The position numbers were made by a program, and so were the translations under genes. Positions 1 through 8,516 of a stretch of DNA of 64,000 nucleotides are shown here, piece by piece. This stretch comes from Pseudomonas hunanensis (GTDB lineage: Bacteria; Pseudomonadota; Gammaproteobacteria; Pseudomonadales; Pseudomonadaceae): NCBI RefSeq assembly GCF_013393325.1, contig NZ_QJRC01000088.1:62001-126000 (forward strand), in the 5' to 3' direction. Positions within the stretch are counted from its first letter, which is position 1. Every line of letters starts with the position of its first letter. The notes beneath the pieces were generated by a model that was not told where the DNA came from, made no database searches, and saw nothing but the letters and a program-made list of their open reading frames with translations.

Positions 1-1
1 G

Positions 2-619
2 GCCCAGCAAGTGCGTGAGGTCGACGAGCAGATCAACCAGATGGAGCGCAACATCGACGAGGAGTGCCTGCGCATCCTCGCCCGCCGCCAGCCGGCGGCC
101 TCCGACCTGCGCCTGATCATCAGCATTTCAAAGTCGGTGATCGACCTGGAGCGCATTGGTGACGAGTCGACCAAAATCGCCCGCCGCGCTATCCAGCTGT
201 GCGAAGAAGGCGAGTCGCCACGCGGCTACGTCGAGGTGCGCCACATCGGCGACCAGGTGCGCAACATGGTCCGCGATGCGCTGGACGCCTTTGCTCGCTT
301 CGATGCCGACCTGGCGTTGTCGGTGGCCCAGTACGACAAGACCATCGACCGCGAATACAAGACCGCGCTGCGTGAGCTGGTGACCTACATGATGGAAGAC
401 CCGCGTTCTATCTCGCGGGTGTTGAGCGTGATCTGGGTGCTGCGCTCGCTGGAGCGTATTGGCGACCATGCGCGCAACATCTCCGAATTGGTTATCTACC
501 TGGTGCGCGGCACCGACGTGCGGCACATGGGCCTCAAGCGCATGACTGCAGAAGTACAGGGCACTGCTGTCGTCGACGGCGAAAAGGCTAATGTTCCAGG
601 TGAATCTGACGATAAATAA
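2..619 (+). CDS. phoU: Phosphate signalling regulator PhoU (5' end outside the window)
   Basis: The open frame runs in from the left edge (codons Ala-Gln-Gln before the first in-window GTG at 11), so the N-terminus is missing; about 206 residues are seen of a family that is usually 235-255. PhoU is a cytosolic helical-bundle protein that links the Pst phosphate transporter to PhoR and keeps the Pho regulon off when phosphate is plentiful. Visible support: two repeats of the PhoU type, each with the metal-binding style ERIGD motif (DLERIGDEST and SLERIGDHARN). It normally closes a pstSCAB-phoU operon, which would lie to the left. phoB and phoR are 4-6 kb downstream. A hairpin terminator follows the stop codon. 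Confidence 0.95.
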   Translation, partial: AQQVREVDEQINQMERNIDEECLRILARRQPAASDLRLIISISKSVIDLERIGDESTKIARRAIQLCEEGESPRGYVEVRHIGDQVRNMVRDALDAFARFDADLALSVAQYDKTIDREYKTALRELVTYMMEDPRSISRVLSVIWVLRSLERIGDHARNISELVIYLVRGTDVRHMGLKRMTAEVQGTAVVDGEKANVPGESDDK

Positions 620-637
620 GGTTGCTCCCGAGCATCG

Positions 638-664
638 ACGCCCGGCCTTGGCCGGGCGTTTTCG
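638..664 (+). terminator. Terminator after phoU
   Basis: A GC-rich hairpin (GCCCGG-ccttgg-CCGGGC core) is followed by TTTTCG, starting 19 bases after the phoU stop codon. It fits a Rho-independent terminator for the pst-phoU operon. Confidence 0.75.
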
Positions 665-772
665 TTTGCGGTCGAGAGCCGGCAGGCACCCGCGAACGAT
701 CCCGGCGTGACCAGGTTGTAGCAAATGGCCAGTACTTGGCAGTAGGCTAGTCGGGATTCAGAAGGAGTATCG

Positions 773-1663
773 ATGAGTAAAGTGAATGTGCTGGTCGTGG
801 ATGACGCCCCGTTTATCCGTGACCTGGTCCGCAAGTGCCTGCGCAATGCCTTCCCGGGCATGGCCATCGACGACGCGGTCAATGGTCGCAAGGCCATGGC
901 CATGCTCGGCAAGGAAGCGTTCGACCTGGTCCTGTGCGACTGGGAAATGCCGGAAATGTCCGGCCTGGAGCTGCTCACCTGGTGCCGCCAGCAGCCTGCG
1001 CTGAAGCACCTTCAGTTCATCATGGTGACCAGCCGTGGCGACAAGGAAAATGTCATTCAGGCGATCCAGGCGGGCGTTTCCGACTTTGTCGGCAAGCCGT
1101 TCACCAACGAACAACTGCTGACCAAGGTGAAAAAAGCCCTGACCAAGATCGGCAAGCTCGACAGCCTGATGGCTATTGGCCCGGCGCGTACCAATTCGGC
1201 GTTCGCGAACGACTCGTTGAACGCGCTGACCGCCGGCAAGCCGGAAGCGGTCAAGGTTTCGGCGCCTGCGCCAGCACCGGCTAAGCCTCTGGTCACGGCG
1301 CCCGCACCTGCTGCCTCCGCGCCGAGCGGCCGTGGTCAGGGCCAGCTGCGCCTGGCCAGTGGCATGCAGCCGTGCGTGATCAAGGCGCTTAGCCTGAAAG
1401 AAGCGCTGCTGGTGGTACGCCGCAGCGAAGCGCTGCCACAGGTGCTCGAAGGTGCGGTGCTGGACCTGGAGCAGGGCGAAAGCGCCGAAGTCGCTCGCCT
1501 GAACGGTTACCTGCATGCTGTCGCGGCGCTGGAGCCCAAGCCTGACAGTGACTGGCTGCAGTTGACGTTCAAGTTCGTCGACCAGGATGCCCAGAAGCTC
1601 GACTACCTGTCGCGGCTGATTGCCCGAGGGACTGCGCAGAAGCACTTCACCCCCGGCGCCTGA
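773..1663 (+). CDS. Response regulator with receiver domain and an unassigned C-terminal domain
   Basis: The protein has 296 residues. Residues 1-125 are a canonical CheY-like receiver: acidic pair D10/D11, phosphoacceptor D56 (LCDWEMPEMSG), T86 and K108 (GKPF). A proline/alanine linker follows (about residues 155-190), then about 100 residues I cannot assign firmly. That tail, with a basic VVRRSEALPQ stretch, a V-LDLEQGE strand and a final F-KFVDQDAQKLDYLSRLI segment, is reminiscent of a PilZ-type beta-barrel, but the usual RxxxR and D/NxSxxG motifs are not clear. There is no DNA-binding helix-turn-helix and no output enzyme. The start is set by AGAAGGAG upstream. It is a single gene between phoU and an M23 peptidase, with no sensor kinase adjacent. 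Confidence 0.8.
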   Translation: MSKVNVLVVDDAPFIRDLVRKCLRNAFPGMAIDDAVNGRKAMAMLGKEAFDLVLCDWEMPEMSGLELLTWCRQQPALKHLQFIMVTSRGDKENVIQAIQAGVSDFVGKPFTNEQLLTKVKKALTKIGKLDSLMAIGPARTNSAFANDSLNALTAGKPEAVKVSAPAPAPAKPLVTAPAPAASAPSGRGQGQLRLASGMQPCVIKALSLKEALLVVRRSEALPQVLEGAVLDLEQGESAEVARLNGYLHAVAALEPKPDSDWLQLTFKFVDQDAQKLDYLSRLIARGTAQKHFTPGA

Positions 1664-1777
1664 GGCAGGGGCAGGGGCAGCACAGGGCTGCTCCTGCGCC
1701 ATCCGACCAACTGCAATACCCGCCACAAAACCCGCTGCTAGGCTTCGACAGATCATAACTGTCAAAAAGCCACTATC

Positions 1778-2674
1778 ATGCCCGCGCGCCTGCTGCTGTT
1801 CTGTGCATTGCTCATGGCCTCGGCGTCGAGCCTGGGTGTGACGCTCTACAAGATCACCGACGAATCCGGTGTGATCTCCTACTCCGACCGGCCCGGCCCC
1901 GGCGCCAAGCCCCTGGTGTTGCTCGAACCCATGGTCGAAACGCTCGAAGGCCAGGTGCTGCTTAACGCAAAAACCTTCGACGGTGGTGTGAGCTTCTCGG
2001 CACGCAACGAGCTGCATGTGCCGGTAGAGGTCGAGTTACGGCTGGACAACCTGGTGAACGCACAAGGCGGCGATGCCCCGCGTATCGTGCGCCGGCTGCT
2101 ACCGCCGCGCACCACGCAGATGCTCAGCGTGCTCAGGGGGCGGCCAGGGCTGCTGCTGAACTACCGTTCGACCCTGCTACAGGCCATGGGTGACCCAGGC
2201 AAACGGCCCCAGGGCTTTCGCTATGCGTTCCCGTGGATCGGCGGGCCGTTCCGCGTCACCCAGGGGCCCAATGGCCGTGTCAGTCATTTTGGACCCAAGG
2301 GGCGCTATGCCATGGATATCGCCATGCCCGAAGGCACGCCCATCATCGCGGCGCGGGAAGGGGTGGTGGTGAAGATGCAGAACAGCCAGAGCGGGCGCGA
2401 GCCCAACCCGTCGGGCAATTTTGTCAGGATCCTGCACCCGGATGGCACCATGGGCGTTTATCTGCACCTGATGCGTGGCTCGGTGGTGGTGGCGGAGGGG
2501 CAGCGGGTACGGCAGGGGCAGATGCTGGCCAAGTCGGGTAATACCGGCAACAGCACAGGGCCGCACCTGCATTTCGTGGTGCAGCGCAATGTGGGGTTGG
2601 CGCTGGAGTCGATACCTTACCGGTTCGACAGGCCAATCAGCGGGTTGCCCGACTTTACTGCGGGTAACCCCTGA
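1778..2674 (+). CDS. Secreted M23-family peptidase with N-terminal DUF4124 domain
   Basis: The protein has 298 residues. An N-terminal signal peptide (MPARLLLFCALLMASASSLG) is followed by a DUF4124-like strand pattern (LYKITDESGVISYSDRPG) and a C-terminal LytM/M23 domain. The zinc motifs are visible: His-x8-Asp in the SHFGPKGRYAMD segment and HLHF near residue 267 (GPHLHF). M23 enzymes cut glycyl or peptide cross-links of peptidoglycan; those with a complete zinc site, as here, are usually active. It probably acts in the periplasm on cell wall during growth or division; the exact bond is not predictable. It converges on the CorC-like gene, sharing a small GGGGCTGC hairpin between the two stop codons. 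Confidence 0.85.
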   Translation: MPARLLLFCALLMASASSLGVTLYKITDESGVISYSDRPGPGAKPLVLLEPMVETLEGQVLLNAKTFDGGVSFSARNELHVPVEVELRLDNLVNAQGGDAPRIVRRLLPPRTTQMLSVLRGRPGLLLNYRSTLLQAMGDPGKRPQGFRYAFPWIGGPFRVTQGPNGRVSHFGPKGRYAMDIAMPEGTPIIAAREGVVVKMQNSQSGREPNPSGNFVRILHPDGTMGVYLHLMRGSVVVAEGQRVRQGQMLAKSGNTGNSTGPHLHFVVQRNVGLALESIPYRFDRPISGLPDFTAGNP

Positions 2675-2681
2675 GATGTTT

Positions 2682-2700
2682 GGGGCTGCAAAGCAGCCCC
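2682..2700. terminator. Gene-end hairpin between convergent genes
   Basis: A perfect 8-bp stem (GGGGCTGC/GCAGCCCC) with an AAA loop lies between the stop codons of the M23 peptidase and the CorC-like gene. It can act as a bidirectional transcript end. The same hairpin core recurs at 6870, 10872 and 41286 and inside the long repeat pairs of this window. Confidence 0.55.
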
Positions 2701-2707
2701 ATGGCCC

Positions 2708-4048
2708 TCAATCCAGCTTCAGTACCTTGGCCAGCACGATCTTGGGCCCTTTCATCTTCTTGATGATGATGCGCAGCCCTTCGACCTCCAGCACTTCCTC
2801 TTCTTCAGGCACTCGCTTGAGGGTTTCGTAGATCAACCCGGCCAGGGTTTCTGCCTCGATGTGGTCGAGGTCGATGCCCAGCAGACGCTCGACCTTGAAC
2901 AGCGGTGTGTCGCCGCGTACCAGTAGCTTGCCCGGCTGGTAGGCGAGGATGCCGCGTTCGGTCTTGCGGTGTTCGTCCTGGATATCGCCTACCAGCACTT
3001 CCAGCACGTCTTCCATGGTCAGGTAGCCGATTACCTTGCCGTCGGCTTCCTCCACCAGGACGAAATGCGCGCCGCCCTTGCGGAACTGCTCCAGCAGTTG
3101 CGACAGCGGCATGTGCCGCGATACGCGCTCCAGTGGCCGGGCTAGGTCTTCCAGGTCGATGGTCTCGGGCAAATGCTCAAGCTCAGCTAGCTCTAGCAGC
3201 AGGTCCTTGATGTGCAGCAGGCCGGTGAATTCTTCGCGCTCGGCGTCATACACCGGGTAGCGGCTGAATTTGTGGCGGCGCACCAGGGCCAGGATCTGCT
3301 TCAGCGGCGCATGCGCGTCGATGCTGATCATGTCCTCACGCGAGTTGGCCCAGTCGACCACTTCCAGCTCGCCCATTTCCACGGCCGAGGCCAGCACGCG
3401 CATGCCTTGGTCGCTTGGGTCCTGACCGCGGCTGGAGTGCAGGATCAGCTTCAGTTCTTCGCGGCTGTAGTGGTGCTCGTGGTGCGGGCCGGGCTCGCCC
3501 TGGCCGGCAATGCGCAGGATGGTGTTGGCGCTGGCATTGAGCAGGTAGATGGCCGGGTACATTGCCCAGTAGAACAGGTACAGCGGCACGGCCGTCCACA
3601 ACGACAGCAGTTCTGGCTTGCGAATGGCCCAGGACTTGGGGGCCAACTCGCCAACCACGATGTGCAGGTACGAGATGACGAAGAAGGCGACGAAGAACGA
3701 GATCGCCTTGACCAGCTCGGCGCTGTCCACGCCAAAGTAGGCCAGCAGCGGCTCCAGCAGGTGGGCGAAGGCGGGCTCACCCACCCAGCCAAGGCCCAGC
3801 GAGGCGAGGGTGATGCCCAACTGGCAGGCCGACAGGTAGGCGTCGAGCTGGTTGTGTACCTTGCGCAGGATGTTGCCGCGCCAGCCGTGCTGCTCGGCGA
3901 TGGCCTCTACGCGGGTGGCGCGCAGCTTGACCATGGCGAACTCGGCGGCAACGAAGAAGCCGTTGAGCAGCACCAGCAGGAAGGCAAAGATGATCATGCC
4001 GAAGTCGGCGAATAACGAGGTTAGGCTGATACCAGGGGAAGGGTCCAT
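2708..4048 (-). CDS. HlyC/CorC (CNNM) family membrane protein with CBS pair
   Basis: The protein has 446 residues from the ATG at 4048. Order of parts: a DUF21/CNNM transmembrane domain (about residues 5-190, starting with a hydrophobic LTSLFADFGMIIFAFLLVL helix and the conserved NGFFVAAEFAMVKLR motif), two CBS domains (about 215-335), and a C-terminal CorC_HlyC domain. Relatives are linked to magnesium/cobalt efflux or divalent-cation homeostasis in the inner membrane; the adenosine-binding CBS pair is regulatory. The frame is open up to 4543, but the upstream part lacks membrane-protein character and overlaps repeat DNA and phoR, so I placed the start at MDPSPGIS. A strong terminator at 4083-4111 separates it from phoR, so it has its own promoter. 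Confidence 0.88.
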   Translation of the reverse strand: MDPSPGISLTSLFADFGMIIFAFLLVLLNGFFVAAEFAMVKLRATRVEAIAEQHGWRGNILRKVHNQLDAYLSACQLGITLASLGLGWVGEPAFAHLLEPLLAYFGVDSAELVKAISFFVAFFVISYLHIVVGELAPKSWAIRKPELLSLWTAVPLYLFYWAMYPAIYLLNASANTILRIAGQGEPGPHHEHHYSREELKLILHSSRGQDPSDQGMRVLASAVEMGELEVVDWANSREDMISIDAHAPLKQILALVRRHKFSRYPVYDAEREEFTGLLHIKDLLLELAELEHLPETIDLEDLARPLERVSRHMPLSQLLEQFRKGGAHFVLVEEADGKVIGYLTMEDVLEVLVGDIQDEHRKTERGILAYQPGKLLVRGDTPLFKVERLLGIDLDHIEAETLAGLIYETLKRVPEEEEVLEVEGLRIIIKKMKGPKIVLAKVLKLD

Positions 4049-4082
4049 GATGGAGTTTTTACGGGGTCCGTCTTTGAGATAG

Positions 4083-4111
4083 AGAAAAAAAGTGCCAGCT
4101 TTTGCTGGCAC
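4083..4111 (-). terminator. Terminator of the phoB-phoR operon
   Basis: On the minus strand a perfect 8-bp stem (GTGCCAGC/GCTGGCAC) with a 4-base loop is followed by seven T residues and CTCT. It lies between phoR and the CorC-like gene and would stop phoBR transcripts. Confidence 0.88.
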
Positions 4112-4165
4112 AGGGGATCCAATGTAGCGGCTGGGGCCGCAAAAGCAAAGGGCGATGGATTCTTT

Positions 4166-4268
4166 GGGGGCGCTTTGCGCCCCATCGCGACACAAGACCG
4201 CTCCTACAGGAGACCGCGATCCCGTGTAGGAGCGGCCTTGTGTCGCGATGGGCTGCAAAGCAGCCCCC
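4166..4268. repeat. Inverted pair of REP-like elements
   Basis: Two arms of about 45 bases face each other. Each combines a short hairpin (GGGGCGCTTTGCGCCCC on the left, GGGCTGCAAAGCAGCCCC on the right) with the common core TCGCGACACAAG and CCGCTCCTACAGG. The same arms recur at 18.7, 27.6, 46.1 and 54.4 kb. This is the general style of the REP repeats known from P. putida genomes. Confidence 0.85.
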
Positions 4269-4275
4269 GAGGCCC

Positions 4276-5583
4276 TCAAGCCTTGCCGTTGGCCAATTGT
4301 GCCGGCGCAAAGTGACAGGTAAAGGTGCTGCCATGCCCCGGCACGCTGCTGATTTCCAACTTGCCGCGGTGGCGCATCAGCACATGCTTGACGATTGCCA
4401 GCCCCAGCCCGGTACCGCCGGTGTTCGACGCACGGCTGGAATCTACACGGTAGAAACGCTCGGTCAGGCGTGGCAGGTGCTTGGCATCGATGCCCACCCC
4501 CGAATCCTGCACCGACAGATGCGCACCCTGGGCATCGGCCCACCAGCGGATGCGGATGTTGCCTTCGTCCTGAGTGTATTTGACCGCGTTGAATACCAGG
4601 TTGGAAAAGGCGCTGCGCAGCTCCGACTCGCTGCCCTTGAGCTTCAAACCAGGCGCAGCTTCCAGGCTGATGCGCTGGTTGCGCGGCCCGGACAGGGCCT
4701 GGGCGTCGCCCTTGATGGCAGTGAGCAGGGCATCGACCGCCACCGGCTGGTTGTCCGAGGGGTAATCGGTGGCTTCCAGCTTGGCCAGCAGCAACAGGTC
4801 GTTGAGCAGGGTCTGCATGCGCGAACCTTGCTGGCTCATCTGCTGCAGTGCGCGGCTCCAGCGTGGGTTCACGTCTTCGACGTTGTCCAGCAGGGTTTCC
4901 AGGTAGCCGGTGATCACCGTCAGCGGCGTGCGCAGCTCGTGCGACACGTTGGCGACGAAGTCCTTGCGCATCTGTTCCAGCTGGTGAATGCGGGTGACAT
5001 CGCGCACCAGCATCAGGTGTTCGTTGTTGCCGTAACGGGTGATGTGCAACTGCACACGCATGCGGTCATTGATTGGCGAAGGGATTTCCAGCGGCTCGAG
5101 GTAGTTTTCTGCCTCGAAGTATTCCTTGAAGCGCGGGTGGCGTACCAGGTTGGTCACTTGCTGGCCGCCGTCCTGCGGGGTCTTGAAGCCCAGCAGGGTC
5201 TCGGCAGCGCGGTTCCACCATTCCAGGTTACCGTCGCTGTCGAGCATGATCACTGCGTCACGTAGCGCGGCGGTGGACTCCTGCACCCGGTCGATCACGG
5301 CCTGTAGGCGGCCCCGAACACGTTGGTCGCGGCGTTGCAGGTGGTAGATGCTGTCGAACACCTCGCCCCACAGGCCGTAACCATCGGGCGGTGCTTCGTC
5401 GGGCTGGTGATTGCGCAGCCAGTCATGCAGGCGCAGCAGTTGCTTGAGGGTCCAGCCCAGGTAGAGCGCCAGGCCAATGGCCAGGCTCCAGCCATAGTAG
5501 CCGCTGACCAGCCCGCCGATCAGGCAGACGGTAATCAGCAACAGCAGATGGCGAATCAGGGTTGCATGCCAGTTCTGGTTCAA
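4276..5583 (-). CDS. phoR: Phosphate regulon sensor histidine kinase PhoR
   Basis: The protein has 435 residues. Two N-terminal membrane helices (HLLLLITVCLIGGLVSGYYGWSLAIGLALYLG region), a linker, a PAS domain (about 95-200, VIMLDSDGNLEWWNRAAE), the HisKA box (VSHELRTPLTVITGYLE, phospho-His in SHELRTPL) and an HATPase_c domain with N (NLVFNAVKYT), G1 (DSGVGI) and G2 (GGTGLGLAIVKH) boxes are all visible. PhoR phosphorylates PhoB when phosphate is scarce and is held in check by the Pst-PhoU complex. A TTG at 5583 preceded by AAGGA at 7 bases gives the best start; another TTG 18 bases upstream has no ribosome site. It lies 48 bases after phoB on the same strand. Confidence 0.95.
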   Translation of the reverse strand: MNQNWHATLIRHLLLLITVCLIGGLVSGYYGWSLAIGLALYLGWTLKQLLRLHDWLRNHQPDEAPPDGYGLWGEVFDSIYHLQRRDQRVRGRLQAVIDRVQESTAALRDAVIMLDSDGNLEWWNRAAETLLGFKTPQDGGQQVTNLVRHPRFKEYFEAENYLEPLEIPSPINDRMRVQLHITRYGNNEHLMLVRDVTRIHQLEQMRKDFVANVSHELRTPLTVITGYLETLLDNVEDVNPRWSRALQQMSQQGSRMQTLLNDLLLLAKLEATDYPSDNQPVAVDALLTAIKGDAQALSGPRNQRISLEAAPGLKLKGSESELRSAFSNLVFNAVKYTQDEGNIRIRWWADAQGAHLSVQDSGVGIDAKHLPRLTERFYRVDSSRASNTGGTGLGLAIVKHVLMRHRGKLEISSVPGHGSTFTCHFAPAQLANGKA

Positions 5584-5631
5584 TTGACGGTCCTTGTACA
5601 ACGACGTGCAGCTTGGCGCTTTTGAACTCGA

Positions 5632-6321
5632 TCAGCTCTTGGTCGAGAAGCGGTAGCCAGTGCCCCGGACGGTTTGTACCAGATTTTCGTAGGCTTCACC
5701 CAGCGCCTTGCGCAGGCGACGGATGTGCACGTCAACGGTGCGCTCCTCGACGTAGACGTTGCCGCCCCACACCTGGTCCAGCAGTTGGCCACGGGTGTAG
5801 GCGCGCTCCTGGTGGGTCATGAAGAATTGCAGCAGGCGGTATTCGGTCGGGCCCATCTCGGCCGGCTTGCCGTCGATGGTCACGCGGTGGCTGATCGGGT
5901 CGAGCAGCAGGCCGCCGACTTCGATCGGTGCTTCGCTGTCGCTCGGGCCGGTACGGCGCAGCACGGCTTTCAGTCGTGCAACCAGCTCACGCGGCGAGAA
6001 CGGCTTGGTGATGTAGTCGTCGGCACCCACTTCCAGGCCCTGGATCTTGTTGTCCTCTTCGCCCTTGGCGGTGAGCATGATGATCGGGATGTCGCCCGTC
6101 AGCTCATCGCGCTTCAGGCGGCGGGCCAGCTCGATGCCGGAGGTGCCCGGCAGCATCCAGTCGAGCAGGATCAGGTCCGGCTTGCGGTCGACGATGATCG
6201 CGTGGGCCTGTTGGGAGTTTTCCGCTTCCAGGCAGTCATAGCCGGCCATTTCCAGGGCAACGGCGATCATCTCGCGAATGGGCGCTTCGTCGTCGACGAT
6301 CAGAATGTTCCTGCCAACCAT
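5632..6321 (-). CDS. phoB: Phosphate regulon response regulator PhoB
   Basis: The protein has 229 residues, the normal PhoB length. The receiver domain shows D10/D11, phosphoacceptor D54 (LLDWMLPG), T in MLTAKGEE and K in TKPFSPRE; the C-terminal winged helix shows the OmpR/PhoB family signature ending VRGTGYRFS. It activates the Pho regulon by binding Pho boxes. The ATG at 6321 is chosen because AGGAGAGG lies just upstream and [12 protein letters not shown] is the standard PhoB N-terminus; an in-frame ATG 39 bases earlier is ignored. A Pho box at 6375-6392 suggests autoregulation. phoR follows as the second gene of the operon. Confidence 0.97.
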   Translation of the reverse strand: MVGRNILIVDDEAPIREMIAVALEMAGYDCLEAENSQQAHAIIVDRKPDLILLDWMLPGTSGIELARRLKRDELTGDIPIIMLTAKGEEDNKIQGLEVGADDYITKPFSPRELVARLKAVLRRTGPSDSEAPIEVGGLLLDPISHRVTIDGKPAEMGPTEYRLLQFFMTHQERAYTRGQLLDQVWGGNVYVEERTVDVHIRRLRKALGEAYENLVQTVRGTGYRFSTKS

Positions 6322-6374
6322 GCTCAAAACCTCTCCTGGATTCGGTGTCTTGGCCCGCATTAGATAACGGAATT

Positions 6375-6392
6375 ATTGCAGCTGTGTGACAG
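6375..6392 (-). promoter_or_regulatory. Candidate Pho box upstream of phoB
   Basis: On the minus strand the 18 bases read CTGTCAC-ACAG-CTGCAAT, two near-consensus 7-base half sites (CTGTCAY) at the standard 11-base spacing. It is 54 bases before the phoB start, and TATCTA, a plausible -10 element, follows about 8 bases later. The position fits class-I/II PhoB activation of phoBR itself. Confidence 0.6.
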
Positions 6393-6493
6393 GGTGTTGG
6401 CCGTTCTGGCGACATTCCATGACTGAACTAGGCTTGAAAGGGCCGCAATCGCGGCAACCCGAACTCAATTCCCCCGAAACAATGGTGAATCCA

Positions 6494-6862
6494 ATGACAC
6501 GACAAACGCTGAGCTGGATGGCCCTTTTCGCTGCGCTGGCGCTTCCGGGGGTGGCGTCCGCCCACCATGCCATGGAGAAGGACGGCATGTGGGTCGATCA
6601 TGCCGGCATGACCCTTTACACCTTCGACAAGGATGCGGGTGGAAAGTCGATGTGCAATGGCGATTGCGCCACCAACTGGCCGCCGCTGAAAGTGATGGAT
6701 GGCGAAAAAGCCGAGGGCAAGTGGACGCAGATAAAGCGTGATGACGGCTCGATGCAATGGGCCTATGACGGCAAGCCGCTGTATACCTTCGTCAAGGACA
6801 AGAAGGCTGGGGACATGACGGGTGATGGCGTCAAAGACGTGTGGCACGTCGCCAAGCCTTGA
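6494..6862 (+). CDS. Small secreted protein with COG4315-type repeats
   Basis: The protein has about 122 residues. A cleavable signal peptide (MTRQTLSWMALFAALALPGVASA) is followed by HH and two short repeats of the COG4315 'secreted repeat' type: WVDHAGMTLYTFDKD...CNGDCATNWPPL and WAYDGKPLYTFVKDKKAGD. The two cysteines in CNGDC may form a disulfide in the periplasm. The biochemical role of this family is unknown to me. An ATG 12 bases earlier (6482) is an alternative start; neither has a strong ribosome site. It is divergent from phoB, so the Pho box lies between the two genes. It converges on ubiA with a hairpin between. Confidence 0.75.
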   Translation: MTRQTLSWMALFAALALPGVASAHHAMEKDGMWVDHAGMTLYTFDKDAGGKSMCNGDCATNWPPLKVMDGEKAEGKWTQIKRDDGSMQWAYDGKPLYTFVKDKKAGDMTGDGVKDVWHVAKP

Positions 6863-6869
6863 AACTGCC

Positions 6870-6888
6870 GGGGCCGCACAGCGGCCCC
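6870..6888. terminator. Gene-end hairpin between convergent genes
   Basis: A perfect stem GGGGCCGC/GCGGCCCC with loop ACA sits between the secreted-repeat protein and ubiA stop codons. No T-run follows, so it may be a weak bidirectional terminator or a 3'-end stabiliser. Confidence 0.5.
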
Positions 6889-6895
6889 AACCTAT

Positions 6896-7786
6896 TCAGC
6901 GAAACGCGTAATCCAGCACTACCCCAATGAACACCAGCAACCCCGCCCAGTGATTGTGCAGAAACGCCTTGAAGCACGACTCCCGGTCCAGCTTGCGTGT
7001 CGACCAGTATTCCCAGGCAAAGCACGCCGCAGCGCCCAGCAGCCCCAGGTGGAACCAGCCCCCCAGGTCAAAGCGGCTACCCGCCAACAACAAGCACCCC
7101 AGCGACAGCAACTGCAAGGTCAGGATGATGTTGCGGTCCGCGTCACCGAACAGAATCGCCGTGGACTTCACGCCAATCTTCAGGTCGTCATCGCGGTCGA
7201 CCATGGCGTAGTAGGTGTCGTAACCCACCGTCCATAACAGGTTGGCGATGTACAGCAGCCAGGCGCTGGCCGGCAATTCGCCACCTGCGGCGGTGAAAGC
7301 CATGGGAATACCCCAGGAGTACGCCGCCCCCAGCACCACCTGTGGGTAGTAGGTGTAGCGCTTCATGAACGGGTAGCAGAACGCCAACGCCACCGCGCCG
7401 AACGACAGCCAGACCGTGCGGCTGTTGGTGCACAGCACCAGCAGGAAACTCACCCCGACCAGCATCGCAAACAGTGCCAGCGCCTCGCGTGGCCGCACGC
7501 GGCCACTGGCCAGGGGGCGGTCGGCGGTGCGCTTGACGTGGCCATCCACCTTGCGGTCAGCGAAGTCGTTGATGCAGCAGCCGGCCGCGCGCATCAGCAC
7601 CACGCCAAGGCCGAAGATCAGCACATTGGCCAGGGTCGGTGAACCGTTGCCGGCAATCCACACTGCCGACAGCGTCGGCCACAGCAGCAGGTAGATGCCG
7701 ATCGGGCGGTCCATGCGGCTGAGCTGGACAAAGTCCCAGGCCCGCGGGTGCAGGCGGTTGAGCGACTTGAGCAGTTGCAGGTACAT
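6896..7786 (-). CDS. ubiA: 4-hydroxybenzoate octaprenyltransferase UbiA
   Basis: The protein has 296 residues with about eight hydrophobic helices. Both aspartate-rich motifs of aromatic prenyltransferases are present: [15 protein letters not shown] (NDxxDxxxD) and [12 protein letters not shown] (DxxxAxxDxxxD). It joins the polyprenyl tail to 4-hydroxybenzoate in ubiquinone synthesis, at the inner membrane. The start ATG at 7786 overlaps the ubiC stop codon by one base, so the two are translationally coupled and follow each other in the pathway. An in-frame start 30 bases upstream lies inside ubiC and is unlikely. Confidence 0.96.
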   Translation of the reverse strand: MYLQLLKSLNRLHPRAWDFVQLSRMDRPIGIYLLLWPTLSAVWIAGNGSPTLANVLIFGLGVVLMRAAGCCINDFADRKVDGHVKRTADRPLASGRVRPREALALFAMLVGVSFLLVLCTNSRTVWLSFGAVALAFCYPFMKRYTYYPQVVLGAAYSWGIPMAFTAAGGELPASAWLLYIANLLWTVGYDTYYAMVDRDDDLKIGVKSTAILFGDADRNIILTLQLLSLGCLLLAGSRFDLGGWFHLGLLGAAACFAWEYWSTRKLDRESCFKAFLHNHWAGLLVFIGVVLDYAFR

Positions 7787-8343
7787 CAGCGGTTTTCCTC
7801 CTTGGCCGCTTGCCACAATGCCGGCAGGAACACTTCTGCCACCAGCAGGTCCAGGCCGTCACGCTCGAAGCGCGAGCGGCGGCCCCAAAGCGCCGCATGG
7901 GCGGCTTCGGGCGGCAGCCAGGCCTGTGGATAACTGCACACTTCGAGCGGGTGGCGGATGAATGCCTGGTCGCAGAACAGCAACTCGCCCAGCGAGCGGC
8001 TGCCCAGGGTTTCCAGGTCCAGGCCACCACGCTCCAGGGCGCTGCGACTGGCCACGCTGCGGGCGAACACCCAAGGTTGGCCATGGCCGCGCAAGTACAC
8101 CTCGCGCACCCAGCCTTCGGCGCCGGCGGCGATACCCAGCGCCTGGCATTCGTCATCGCGCAGCGGCTGCCAGCCCTCGAACAGCGGGGTGACGGAGAAG
8201 TGATCGAAGGACAGGCGGGTCAGGCGGCGAGTCAGCGAGCCCTCGTCGAACAGCCAGTCAAGAGTAGGCTGGTCGATGTCGGTCGCCAGCTGTGAATACG
8301 GCAGCCACGCGACAGCGGCTGCTAGCGGGGATTCGTACGACAC
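7786..8343 (-). CDS. ubiC: Chorismate lyase UbiC
   Basis: The protein has 185 residues, standard for bacterial chorismate pyruvate-lyase. It removes pyruvate from chorismate to give 4-hydroxybenzoate, the first committed step of ubiquinone synthesis. Family features include the W-R-EVYLRG segment ([21 protein letters not shown]), with arginine at the substrate carboxylate, and the C-terminal LLVAEVFLP segment with the product-binding glutamate. It is the first gene of a ubiC-ubiA operon, and is divergent from the rubredoxin gene with a 173-base intergenic region. Confidence 0.94.
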   Translation of the reverse strand: MSYESPLAAAVAWLPYSQLATDIDQPTLDWLFDEGSLTRRLTRLSFDHFSVTPLFEGWQPLRDDECQALGIAAGAEGWVREVYLRGHGQPWVFARSVASRSALERGGLDLETLGSRSLGELLFCDQAFIRHPLEVCSYPQAWLPPEAAHAALWGRRSRFERDGLDLLVAEVFLPALWQAAKEENR

Positions 8344-8516
8344 GTCGGTCTGCTTGTTACAACCAGAGAGGCGGCGAGCTTAGCATGATTGCCCCGAGTG
8401 CTTGCATACTGCGGGCAGGGCCGATAAAAAGCCCCCCATGAATTGCGCGTCGGCACCTGCGAGAGGGCCCTCAGCAGCAACACGAAACCAAGCCTGAACC
8501 GAGGAAATCCACCCCC

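Noticed and set aside
4049..4543. 165-residue N-terminal extension of the CorC-like protein
   Set aside because: It would cross the phoR 3' end, a repeat pair and a strong terminator, and has low-quality protein sequence; MDPSPGISL at 4048 fits the family.
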